Origin: Acetobacter oeni
GTDB taxonomy: Bacteria > Pseudomonadota > Alphaproteobacteria > Acetobacterales > Acetobacteraceae
Direction of reading: 5' to 3'
DNA: 64,000 bases
Assembly (NCBI RefSeq): GCF_011516825.1
Contig: NZ_WOTA01000011.1
Location: 1-64,000 of the forward strand
This document shows positions 56,586 through 64,000 of the stretch, in pieces; the first letter of the stretch is position 1; each line of letters opens with the position of its first letter. Made by a program: the position numbers and the translations under genes. The notes under the pieces are model-generated. The model was not told the DNA's origin, did no database searches, and was given only the letters and a program-made list of their open reading frames with translations.

Positions 56586-57857
56586 TCAGGATGTCAGATG
56601 GGCGCGTGCAGGTGAAGTCGGCTCGTCAGCGATCTGCGCTGTTATGCCGTCTTCGCCATTTGTGATTCGTACCATTTTTGCACCCTGCTGACGGGCGACA
56701 ATCAGTGATTCGCTGATCATCTCTTCAATTGACCGCACAAGATCGCGGGCCGATGCGGAATCTCCCATACGCATCTGACGACGCATAACTTCAATGAGGA
56801 TTGCGGGATCAATGCCGCCGGTTTCCACTTTCAGTCCATAGCTCTCGATCATGGCTTCGATTTCGAGTGCAGATACGCGCGCTACATCCAGCCCCTTCAG
56901 GGCGCGGAACACAAAAATACGGTCAATACGGTTCAGTACTTCCGGGGCAAAACCTGCCTGTCGGAGCGCTTCGACCGACTCGGCGCGCATTTTATCCGGA
57001 TCATCAGAAAGACGATCCGCAATAGCGGTGAGGGCTTCGGTAGCGATGTTGGATGTAAGCACAAAAATCGACTGAACTGTGGACACATGGGCGCCAGTTG
57101 AGGCTTCGGTCACGTAACCGTCATTCCACGCAACGAGGAACTGTTTGAATACATCCGGATGCGCTTTCTCGATTTCATCGAGCAGAACAACGGCATCCGG
57201 CTTCTCCTTCAGGCCCCCTGTCAGCTTTCCGTAGGTATCAGACCCGACATAGCCTTTGGGCGACCCAAACAACTGAGTTGCCGCATGAGGGCTGCTCATT
57301 TGCGTCATATCAAAATGAAGCAGAGGCCGCTCAAGTTGTCGGGCCAGTTGCTTTGCAAGATAGGTCTTGCCTGTTCCGGGTGGCCCGGCGAGCAGGAAAA
57401 TGCCAACCGGCTTGCCACGAACCTGGAGTGCGAGTCGGCGCCGCAACTGGGCCGCCATGTCTTCGCACACCTGATCCTGCCCGATGACGCGCGCCCTGAG
57501 ATTAGCCGCCAGTTCTTCGGCATCAATTGTCGTGTCCCGCTGCTCGCGGGCGAGCATTTCTTCAAGGGCCTGTCGATTGGTGAGTCTCGCCAGAACGTCC
57601 ATCATCCATCCTCGTCTGCGAAGCAGCCCTTTACGCGCCATTCGTTCGGCGCGCGTCTCAAACAATAGTCCGGCAACGGTGAACAATGCACCCGCCGCAG
57701 CCAGCATCGGCCATGCCGGGGCACACCATTTCATGAAATGGTCAATGCTTGCGAGTGAAAGATGCAGGCTTGCCGCCGCCTGCAGGCTCGCAAGCAAAAG
57801 AAAGATCACCATCATGACCGGCATGAACCGGTTCAGGACTGGAAGCAGGCTTTTCAT
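56586..57857 (-). CDS. Membrane-anchored ClpB/ClpA-like AAA+ ATPase
   Basis: 423 residues. Two N-terminal membrane helices (residues ~10-32 and ~45-67) are followed by a single AAA+ module of the ClpA/B D2 type: RVIGQDQVCEDMAAQL, Walker A GPPGTGKTYLAK (Lys164), LFGSPKGYVGSDTYGKLTG, Walker B VVLLDEIEKAHPDVFKQFL, sensor-1 FVLTSNIA and the C-terminal small domain. The first AAA module, the N-domain and the middle domain of ClpB are absent. ATG 57857 follows GCAGGAGAATCACAGG. Sandwiched between two single-pass proteins, it may power remodelling or assembly of a membrane complex. No peptidase is nearby. Confidence 0.85.
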   Translation of the reverse strand: MKSLLPVLNRFMPVMMVIFLLLASLQAAASLHLSLASIDHFMKWCAPAWPMLAAAGALFTVAGLLFETRAERMARKGLLRRRGWMMDVLARLTNRQALEEMLAREQRDTTIDAEELAANLRARVIGQDQVCEDMAAQLRRRLALQVRGKPVGIFLLAGPPGTGKTYLAKQLARQLERPLLHFDMTQMSSPHAATQLFGSPKGYVGSDTYGKLTGGLKEKPDAVVLLDEIEKAHPDVFKQFLVAWNDGYVTEASTGAHVSTVQSIFVLTSNIATEALTAIADRLSDDPDKMRAESVEALRQAGFAPEVLNRIDRIFVFRALKGLDVARVSALEIEAMIESYGLKVETGGIDPAILIEVMRRQMRMGDSASARDLVRSIEEMISESLIVARQQGAKMVRITNGEDGITAQIADEPTSPARAHLTS

Positions 57858-57924
57858 CCTGTGATTCTCCTGCAAATCCACATCAGGTCAGATTTTGTAA
57901 CCTGACAGGGTGAGCGCGTCCCGT

Positions 57925-58521
57925 TCATTGTGCAATTACGGTCATGGTCAGATATTCATCGTGATGAATCGTTGGCAAAGCCATTGGCCCAAGAATTGTC
58001 AGAGCGCCGGGTTCAAGGCCCGCAGCGCCCGGGTCTGATACCGGGTTTACCTGCACCTCGCCGCTGATGAGGATGGGCAGGATGACAGAAACGGGCTTTC
58101 CGGAGAGCGGCACGATGCGTGTAACGGGGCCGGACTGAACCGAGACTGCTCCTCCGTGCCCGCCAGCATCGAAGAACGGCAAATTCACAAGCCGGTATTC
58201 ACGCCTTTTAATGCCCGCAAGGATTTTTGCCTGCTCAGAGACTGAATAGCCGGCATCGCGTAAGGCCTTTGCCGCATGTTCGGGAGCGATAAGCGCAAAT
58301 TCCGCCGCCACTGCTGGTCCCGCATGCACTCCGGGTGCAGGCTCGCTTACCCGTTGTGTGAGCGGTGCCGGGGATGGAGTTGAACTTTTACTGTTTATCC
58401 AGAATCCGCCGCCTGCGAGCACACTGATGCCCGCGATTGTCGCCACCATAACACGCAGTCCGGCGCCACTGCTTTCGGCTTCCGGGTTGGCCTTGCGAAG
58501 AGGATCGGGTGGCTGATTCAT
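57925..58521 (-). CDS. Single-pass membrane protein, first gene of the AAA+ cassette
   Basis: 198 residues from ATG 58521. One membrane helix (~25-43, VMVATIAGISVLAGGGFW), a short polar linker, then a ~140-residue domain with alternating beta-like segments (VSVQSGPVTRIVPLSGKPVSVILPILISGEVQV). The ending HHDEYLTMTVIAQ is distinctive. No family is recognised. It lies 67 bases upstream of the AAA+ gene on the same strand and is divergent from rimP. Confidence 0.65.
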   Translation of the reverse strand: MNQPPDPLRKANPEAESSGAGLRVMVATIAGISVLAGGGFWINSKSSTPSPAPLTQRVSEPAPGVHAGPAVAAEFALIAPEHAAKALRDAGYSVSEQAKILAGIKRREYRLVNLPFFDAGGHGGAVSVQSGPVTRIVPLSGKPVSVILPILISGEVQVNPVSDPGAAGLEPGALTILGPMALPTIHHDEYLTMTVIAQ

Positions 58522-58737
58522 AATAACATCAATCAGACATCGCGCAGCATCCGGGCGCAAGAGAAGAGCGTTATAAATTCCGTGTAAGGTCGTGCCTTAT
58601 CGTAACTGAATGTCGTGCGGGTGGGGTGTTCCATCATCATTTGAGTGACGGGGAGGCCGTCACTCTTGCGGTTGGCGTGAAAATGCCCTATCTATTGGAA
58701 ATTCCTTTCATCTTCCGTTTTTTGGGGGGTGGCCCTT

Positions 58738-59337
58738 GTGGCCGCCTTTTTTGTTTTGGACGACGATCTTTCGACGCATACTGGTCTTGAAGCCCGGATC
58801 GCAGAGCAGATTATTCCGGGGCTTGCTGATCTTGGTTTTGAGCTTGTTCGCATCTCTGTGCTGGGGCGTGAAACGCCGACGGTGCAGGTTATGGCGGATC
58901 GTCTCGACGGGTCTTTGATAACCGTGGAAGATTGCGAGCGCATCAGTTATGCGGTCGGTGCCATCCTTGATGTTAATGACCCGATTCCCGGTAACTGGAC
59001 GCTGGAGGTTTCGTCGGCTGGCATTGATCGTCCTCTGACGCGGCCAAAAGACTGGGATCGCTTTTCCGGGCATCTCGCGAAAGCGGAGATACTGGTGCCG
59101 ATAAACGGACGGCGTCGCTTTTCCGGTGTTGTGCTCGGATCGGACGAGGTGGGCGGGCGTCTGCGTCTCGATGACGGAAGCGAGGTTGTTCTTCCGTTCA
59201 GGGAGTTGCGGAAAGCGCGGCTAATCCTTACGGATGCGCTGATTGAGGCGACGCGGCAGATGATGCCTCCTCCGAAATCGCCGCCTGAAGGAGGGTGTCC
59301 GGATGTCGTAGAAGCATCTGGTGCCGGTGAAAAATAA
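58738..59337 (+). CDS. rimP: Ribosome maturation factor RimP
   Basis: 199 residues. [24 protein letters not shown] and [32 protein letters not shown] are RimP signatures. It is required for 30S maturation. The chosen start is GTG 58738, eight bases after a GGGGGG ribosome-binding site; GTG 58729 is also in frame. It is the first gene of the rimP-nusA-ylxR-infB operon. Confidence 0.93.
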   Translation: MAAFFVLDDDLSTHTGLEARIAEQIIPGLADLGFELVRISVLGRETPTVQVMADRLDGSLITVEDCERISYAVGAILDVNDPIPGNWTLEVSSAGIDRPLTRPKDWDRFSGHLAKAEILVPINGRRRFSGVVLGSDEVGGRLRLDDGSEVVLPFRELRKARLILTDALIEATRQMMPPPKSPPEGGCPDVVEASGAGEK

Positions 59338-59499
59338 GTTGCGCCGGCGGCAGTAAGTCGCGAAGCGGGTGTGAGATTGCATATGAGTTATCGTATGCAG
59401 TTAAACGTAAAGTTCGGATTATTAGGTTTATTCTGATATTTTGCCGGTCTGGCCGGTTGAGTTTTCAGAATCTGATCTGTCTTGGAGTTCTGAAGAGTT

Positions 59500-61059
59500 A
59501 TGGATACCTCCGTTTCACGTCCCGAGTTGCTTCTGGTGGCTGACGCTGTAGCGCGTGAAAAGCTGATCGATCGCGAAGAAGTCCTTGAGGCGATGGAGCA
59601 GGCTATCCAGAAGGCGGGTCGCGCTAAATATGGTCATGAAAAAGATATTCGGGCTACGATTGACCGTAAGACCGGTGAGGTCAGGCTGTCGCGCTGGACA
59701 GAAGCAGTCGAGGCTGTGGAGAATGAGGAAACTCAGATCCCGCTTCATATTGCACAGAAATTCAAGCCGGAAATACAGCTTGGCGAGCATCTGATTGATC
59801 CGCTGCCTCCGATAGATTTTGGTCGGATTTCTGCTCAGACGGCTAAGCAGGTTATCGTTCAGCGCGTGCGTGAATATGAGCGGAAACGTCAGTACGATGA
59901 ATTTAAGGATCGCGTTGGCGAAGTTGTCAACGGAACGGTTAAGCGTACTGAGTATGGTAATCTCATGGTTGAGATTGGCTCAACCGAAGCTCTGTTGCGA
60001 CGGGATGAGCTGATTCCACGTGAGATGTTCCGGAACTCGGATCGTGTGCGTGCCTATATATACGATGTGCGCGATGAACCTCGTGGTCCGCAGATTTTTC
60101 TTTCGCGTACGCATCCGGCTTTTCTGGCGAAGTTGTTTGCGCAGGAAGTTCCCGAGATTTACGATGGCATCATTGAGATCAAGGCAGTGGCGCGGGATCC
60201 GGGGTCCCGTGCTAAAATGGCAGTGATTTCGCGGGATGCTTCAATCGACCCTGTAGGTGCGTGTGTCGGTATGCGTGGTTCGCGTGTTCAGGCTGTCGTT
60301 GCTGAGCTTCAGGGAGAAAAAATTGATATTATTCCATGGAGTCCTCAGGCGGCGACATTTGTAGTCAATGCCCTTGCTCCCGCAGAAGTCTCAAAAGTTG
60401 TGATGGATGAAGATGCGGGCCGTGTTGAGGTCGTGGTTCCGGACGAGCAGCTCAGCCTGGCTATTGGCCGTCGGGGGCAGAACGTGCGTCTCGCGAGTCA
60501 GCTCACGCGTTGGGATATTGATATTCTGACTGAGGCCGAAGAATCGGATCGCCGGCAGGAAGAGTTCCGTCGTCGTTCGTCTCTCTTTGTTGAGGCGCTT
60601 GATGTAGACGATGTTATCGCAGGACTGCTCGTGACAGAGGGCTTCGATACAATTGAAGAGCTCGCTTATGCGGATGCAGACGAACTTTCCGGAATTGAAG
60701 GTTTCGATGACTCTGTAGTCGAAGAGCTGGTGCGCCGTGCCGAGGGATTTCTTGTTCGCAAGGAAGAAGAGCTCAATACGAAGCGTGCGGAGCTTGGAGT
60801 CACTGATGACATTGTTGCTTTAAACGCTTTCACAAACCAGATGCTCGTGACGCTGGGGGAAAGCGGCATAAAGACGCTGGACGATCTCGCTGATCTTGCT
60901 GGTGACGAGCTTGTCGAGATTCTTGGCACGGATGCGATTGATGAAGATGCAGCTAACGAAATTATTATGTTAGCACGTGCTCATTGGTTCGATGACGAAG
61001 TCGCGCAGGATCCGGATGCCGGGAAGGAGGTGTCTTCTGAGCACGAAGTCCCTCAATGA
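59500..61059 (+). CDS. nusA: Transcription termination/antitermination protein NusA
   Basis: 519 residues. N-terminal RNA-polymerase-binding domain, S1 domain (GEVVNGTVKRTEYGNLMVEI), KH1 and KH2 domains (GACVGMRGSRVQAVVAELQGEKIDI, AIGRRGQNVRLASQLT) and a C-terminal acidic helix-hairpin-helix region with two repeats (DVIAGLLVTEGFDTIEELA, LGESGIKTLDDLADLAG). Length is normal for Alphaproteobacteria. Confidence 0.97.
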   Translation: MDTSVSRPELLLVADAVAREKLIDREEVLEAMEQAIQKAGRAKYGHEKDIRATIDRKTGEVRLSRWTEAVEAVENEETQIPLHIAQKFKPEIQLGEHLIDPLPPIDFGRISAQTAKQVIVQRVREYERKRQYDEFKDRVGEVVNGTVKRTEYGNLMVEIGSTEALLRRDELIPREMFRNSDRVRAYIYDVRDEPRGPQIFLSRTHPAFLAKLFAQEVPEIYDGIIEIKAVARDPGSRAKMAVISRDASIDPVGACVGMRGSRVQAVVAELQGEKIDIIPWSPQAATFVVNALAPAEVSKVVMDEDAGRVEVVVPDEQLSLAIGRRGQNVRLASQLTRWDIDILTEAEESDRRQEEFRRRSSLFVEALDVDDVIAGLLVTEGFDTIEELAYADADELSGIEGFDDSVVEELVRRAEGFLVRKEEELNTKRAELGVTDDIVALNAFTNQMLVTLGESGIKTLDDLADLAGDELVEILGTDAIDEDAANEIIMLARAHWFDDEVAQDPDAGKEVSSEHEVPQ

Positions 61060-61777
61060 GAGCGAGTATCTGACAGGCACCAGAGAGGCTGTCCACGATG
61101 TGTTGTCAGGTCAATGCGACTCTGATGGCACGCCGGGTGATGTCTGTGATGCAGGAGAGCGTGGCTCATTGCGGCGTTGCTTAGTGACGCGCGTTTGTGG
61201 CCGGCCGGAAAGCATGTTGCGCTTTGTGGTGGGGCCAGGTCAGATTTTGGTGCCTGATTTGAACGCGCGGCTGCCCGGACGGGGAATGTGGTTGAGTGCG
61301 CGGCGAGATGTGCTAGAAACCGCCCGGACTCGTGGAGTCTTCGCGCGTGCTGCGCGATCGCAGATTATAATTCCACCAGATCTGCTGACTGTTATCGAGT
61401 TCGGGCTTCAGCGCCGTGTGGTCGAATTGCTTGGCCTTGCCCGCAGAGCCGGTCAGAGTGTGAGTGGCTATGCTAAAGTTCGTGAGTGGATTGATTTGCG
61501 GTGTGTCGGACTGATCGTGCAGGCATCGGACGGAAGTCCCGATGAGCGAACCAGACTTCTGTCAGGTGCGCGCGATTTGCCGGTTGTTATGCCTCTGGCG
61601 GCTGCGTCGTTAGGGCATATTTTTAGTCGTGAGCGTGTTGTGCACGCGGCGTTGCGGAAGGGAGCTCTGGCTATCCGACTGCAGCAGGAAAGTGAACGTT
61701 TTGCAGGGGTGGCCGGTACGGTTGCCTTGTGCGCGCCGGATATTGCCGGCGATCGGGTTGAACAGGCGGATAAATGA
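61037..61777 (+). CDS. YlxR/DUF448 protein fused to an L7Ae-like domain
   Basis: About 246 residues. The DUF448 part is [20 protein letters not shown] and [20 protein letters not shown]; an L7Ae-like RNA-binding part follows ([33 protein letters not shown]). The start is uncertain: no ATG precedes the domain in the right place, and a CTG at 61037 lies six bases after AAGGAGG inside the end of nusA. The frame is open further upstream. It ends overlapping the infB ATG (ATGA). Confidence 0.8.
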   Translation: MSTKSLNESEYLTGTREAVHDVLSGQCDSDGTPGDVCDAGERGSLRRCLVTRVCGRPESMLRFVVGPGQILVPDLNARLPGRGMWLSARRDVLETARTRGVFARAARSQIIIPPDLLTVIEFGLQRRVVELLGLARRAGQSVSGYAKVREWIDLRCVGLIVQASDGSPDERTRLLSGARDLPVVMPLAAASLGHIFSRERVVHAALRKGALAIRLQQESERFAGVAGTVALCAPDIAGDRVEQADK

Positions 61778-64000
61778 GCGAAGGCAACGATCAGGATCAG
61801 GGTAAGGGGCGGCTGTCCCTGCGGCCAGCAGGCCGTTCGGAGGTAGGGCACACGGTTGACGCTGGATCCGTGCGGCAGAGCTTCAGCCATGGTCGTTCAA
61901 AAGTGGTCCAGGTCGAGGTCCGCAAAAAAAGCAGACCAGGTCCTGGGGCGCCCAAGGCAGGGGTTTCCGGTGGCGGGCGTGGTCCTGGTGGCGGTCGCGC
62001 CGGTGCAAAGCGAGGATTGACGGACGCCGAAGTGGCGGTGCGTCAGCGCGTTCTCGATGAGCAGCGTCGCGAGTCGGCGCTTCGCGAAGCTCAGCGTGTC
62101 GAGCAGGAAAAGATTCAGATTCTTTCAGCTGCGGAAGAGGCTCGCAGGAAGGAAGAGGACGAACGTCGGCTTGCCGAAGAAAAGGTGCGCGAAGAAGCTG
62201 AAGCCAGAGATACTGCTCAGCAACAGGCAGAAAAGCCGGCATCTTCCGTTGAATCGATCGCTGATGAAACGGGTCCGGTTGTTTCTGACAAGCCAATTCC
62301 GGGGACAGTGACACTGGCTCCGCCGCCGGGTCGGCTGCGGCCTCTGGCGGAGCGTGCTATCCTGCCAGCAAAACCGCTGGTTCAGACTCGTCCTCCGGCT
62401 GCTCAGCCTTCCGCTCCTGCGGGTGAGACGTTGCGGCTGCGGGGTAATGGCCGGGATGGCGAAGATGATCGCCGTGGTCCGCCACGCAGAGGCGCAGCCG
62501 TGCCTCCGCGTAAAGGACCCGGGGCAGCTAAAAAAGACACTGGTCGCAGATCTGGCCGCATTGATGTTCAGGCCGCGATTGAAGGCGACGACGATAAGAC
62601 ACGCTCACTTGCGTCTGTCCGTCGGCAGAGGGAGCGGGAACGTCGTCAGGCGGAACTGGAGCGTCTTCGGACAGACCAGGTTCGTGTTGTACGTGATGTT
62701 GTTCTTCCGGAAACTATCACGGTTCAGGAACTCGCTAACCGTATGGCTGCCCGTCAGGGAGAAGTCATCAAGGCCCTCATGAAAATGGGTGTCATGGCGA
62801 CGGTAACGCAATCTATCGATGCGGATACAGCGGAGCTGGTAGTCGAAGAATTTGGGCATCGCGTGCGCCGTGTCGCTGACAGCGATGTGGAGATCGGTAT
62901 CGAGGGCGTTGAAGACAAGGATGAAGATCTGTTGTCACGGCCTCCGGTCGTCACCGTTATGGGGCATGTCGATCACGGCAAGACTTCATTGCTTGATGCA
63001 TTGCGCACGACAGATACTGCTGCCGGCGAAGCTGGTGGCATCACTCAGCATATCGGCGCTTACCAGGTGAAGCTGGCGTCCGGTGCTAAGATCACGTTTA
63101 TCGATACGCCCGGCCATGAAGCATTCACGGCAATGCGGGCGCGTGGCGCAGCTGTGACGGATGTGGTGGTTCTGGTTGTTGCCGCCGATGACGGGGTAAT
63201 GCCGCAGACGATTGAAGCGATTAAACACGCCAATGCAGCGGATGCGCCTGTCATTGTTGCAATCAATAAGATGGACAAGCCCGGAGCCAATCCTGCCCGG
63301 GTAAGGCAGGATCTGCTCAGTCACGGTATTGTGGTTGAGTCGATGGGCGGCGACGTTCAGGATATCGAGGTATCTGCGCTTAAAAAGACAAATCTCGATA
63401 AACTGGAAGAGGCTATCCTGCTTCAGGCTGAAATCCTTGATCTGAAGGCAAATCCTGACAGGGCCGCCGAAGGTGTTGTCATTGAAGGGCGCCTTGATCG
63501 TGGGCGTGGCCCGGTTTCCACCGTGCTTGTCCAGAAGGGTACGCTCAGGAAAGGCGATATTGTTGTGGCTGGTGCGGAGTGGGGCCGTGTTCGTGCTCTG
63601 CTCGATGACCGTAACAGGACAGTGGCTGAAGCCGGACCGTCTATGCCGGTTGAGGTGCTCGGTATTGCGGGCGTTCCTGAGGCTGGTTCGCCGTTTGTCG
63701 TTGTTGAAAATGAAAATCGGGCACGCGAGATTTCGGAGTTCCGTCAGCGGAAGATCAAGGAACATGCTGTTGCGGGTCAGACTGCGGCTCGTGGAACACT
63801 GGATCAGATGCTGGCCCGCATTCAGGCTGGTGTGCAAAAAGAAGTTGCTGTTCTTGTAAAGGCGGATGTTCAGGGGTCAGCCGAAGCGATCAGGGCAACT
63901 GTCGAGAAGCTGGCACATGAAGAGGTTGCTGTTCGTGTATTGAACGCAACAGTTGGTCAGATAACCGAAAGCGACGTTCAGCTCGCTAAAGCATCTGATG
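61774..64000 (+). CDS. infB: Translation initiation factor IF-2, partial at window end
   Basis: At least 742 codons visible; the 3' end lies beyond the window. The first ~390 residues are the long, charged, Arg/Glu/Pro-rich N-terminal region with coiled-coil segments. The G-domain follows: G1 GHVDHGKT (residues ~397-404), G3 DTPGHEAF, G4 NKMD, and the start of the beta-barrel domain II ([19 protein letters not shown]). It brings fMet-tRNA to the 30S subunit. The ATG overlaps the ylxR stop by four bases. Confidence 0.97.
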   Translation, partial: MSEGNDQDQGKGRLSLRPAGRSEVGHTVDAGSVRQSFSHGRSKVVQVEVRKKSRPGPGAPKAGVSGGGRGPGGGRAGAKRGLTDAEVAVRQRVLDEQRRESALREAQRVEQEKIQILSAAEEARRKEEDERRLAEEKVREEAEARDTAQQQAEKPASSVESIADETGPVVSDKPIPGTVTLAPPPGRLRPLAERAILPAKPLVQTRPPAAQPSAPAGETLRLRGNGRDGEDDRRGPPRRGAAVPPRKGPGAAKKDTGRRSGRIDVQAAIEGDDDKTRSLASVRRQRERERRQAELERLRTDQVRVVRDVVLPETITVQELANRMAARQGEVIKALMKMGVMATVTQSIDADTAELVVEEFGHRVRRVADSDVEIGIEGVEDKDEDLLSRPPVVTVMGHVDHGKTSLLDALRTTDTAAGEAGGITQHIGAYQVKLASGAKITFIDTPGHEAFTAMRARGAAVTDVVVLVVAADDGVMPQTIEAIKHANAADAPVIVAINKMDKPGANPARVRQDLLSHGIVVESMGGDVQDIEVSALKKTNLDKLEEAILLQAEILDLKANPDRAAEGVVIEGRLDRGRGPVSTVLVQKGTLRKGDIVVAGAEWGRVRALLDDRNRTVAEAGPSMPVEVLGIAGVPEAGSPFVVVENENRAREISEFRQRKIKEHAVAGQTAARGTLDQMLARIQAGVQKEVAVLVKADVQGSAEAIRATVEKLAHEEVAVRVLNATVGQITESDVQLAKASD

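Overview
The window looks like chromosome from an acetic acid bacterium (Acetobacteraceae, Alphaproteobacteria). The evidence is a GcrA cell-cycle regulator, an F1-only atpHAGDC operon with no F0 genes beside it, a bactofilin, and an alpha-amino-acid ester hydrolase of the type characterised in Acetobacter. Base composition is moderately GC-rich. Genus and species cannot be fixed from this sequence alone.

Layout. 1-7.3 kb is accessory in character: a small helix-turn-helix/membrane protein pair, a tyrosine-phosphatase-like protein, a secreted alpha-amino-acid ester hydrolase, an acyltransferase and a complete IS3-family (IS407-like) element. 7.3-8.0 kb is a gene-poor scar with a strong inverted repeat. 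8.0-11.5 kb (minus strand) is a compact three-gene unit, TPR/DUF1796-like protein, acyl carrier protein and FkbH-like HAD protein, closed by its own terminator. 11.7-16.8 kb holds sdhCDAB and asd (minus strand), with zwf divergent from asd. 18.6-20.6 kb has a secreted DUF2501 protein, nusG-secE, tRNA-Trp and tRNA-Gly. A drug-efflux-type MFS gene and the F1 ATPase operon follow (20.7-27.4 kb), then queF, rnd, gcrA and a bactofilin.

31-41 kb carries a sugar/adenosine kinase, an SDR, an AGE-family epimerase, two tandem GT4 glycosyltransferases that are paralogues, a large GT2 protein and a GmhA-like SIS isomerase. This set is consistent with surface polysaccharide or glycan synthesis. 41.6-45.2 kb is a minus-strand operon of an ABM monooxygenase, an MFS transporter, a GlcG/HbpS protein and a Tat-type MRJP/yellow-family protein. 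It is followed by a CPA1-type antiporter, an L,D-transpeptidase-like protein, an OmpR-family regulator, exonuclease III, an M19 dipeptidase, uvrC, pgsA, a lipoprotein, moaD and moaE.

55.6-58.5 kb (minus strand) is an unrecognised three-gene membrane cassette: a membrane-anchored single-module ClpB-like AAA+ ATPase flanked by two single-pass proteins of unknown family. The window ends in the classical rimP-nusA-ylxR-infB operon, with infB cut by the window edge.

The best candidates for something undescribed are the AAA+ membrane cassette and the FkbH/ACP/DUF1796-like unit. Other points worth checking are the tandem GT4 pair, the MRJP/HbpS/ABM operon, the L,D-transpeptidase, the paired DnaA-box-like repeats upstream of gcrA, and two very strong palindromes near the IS right end. 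Everything here was read by eye from sequence; no database search was run.
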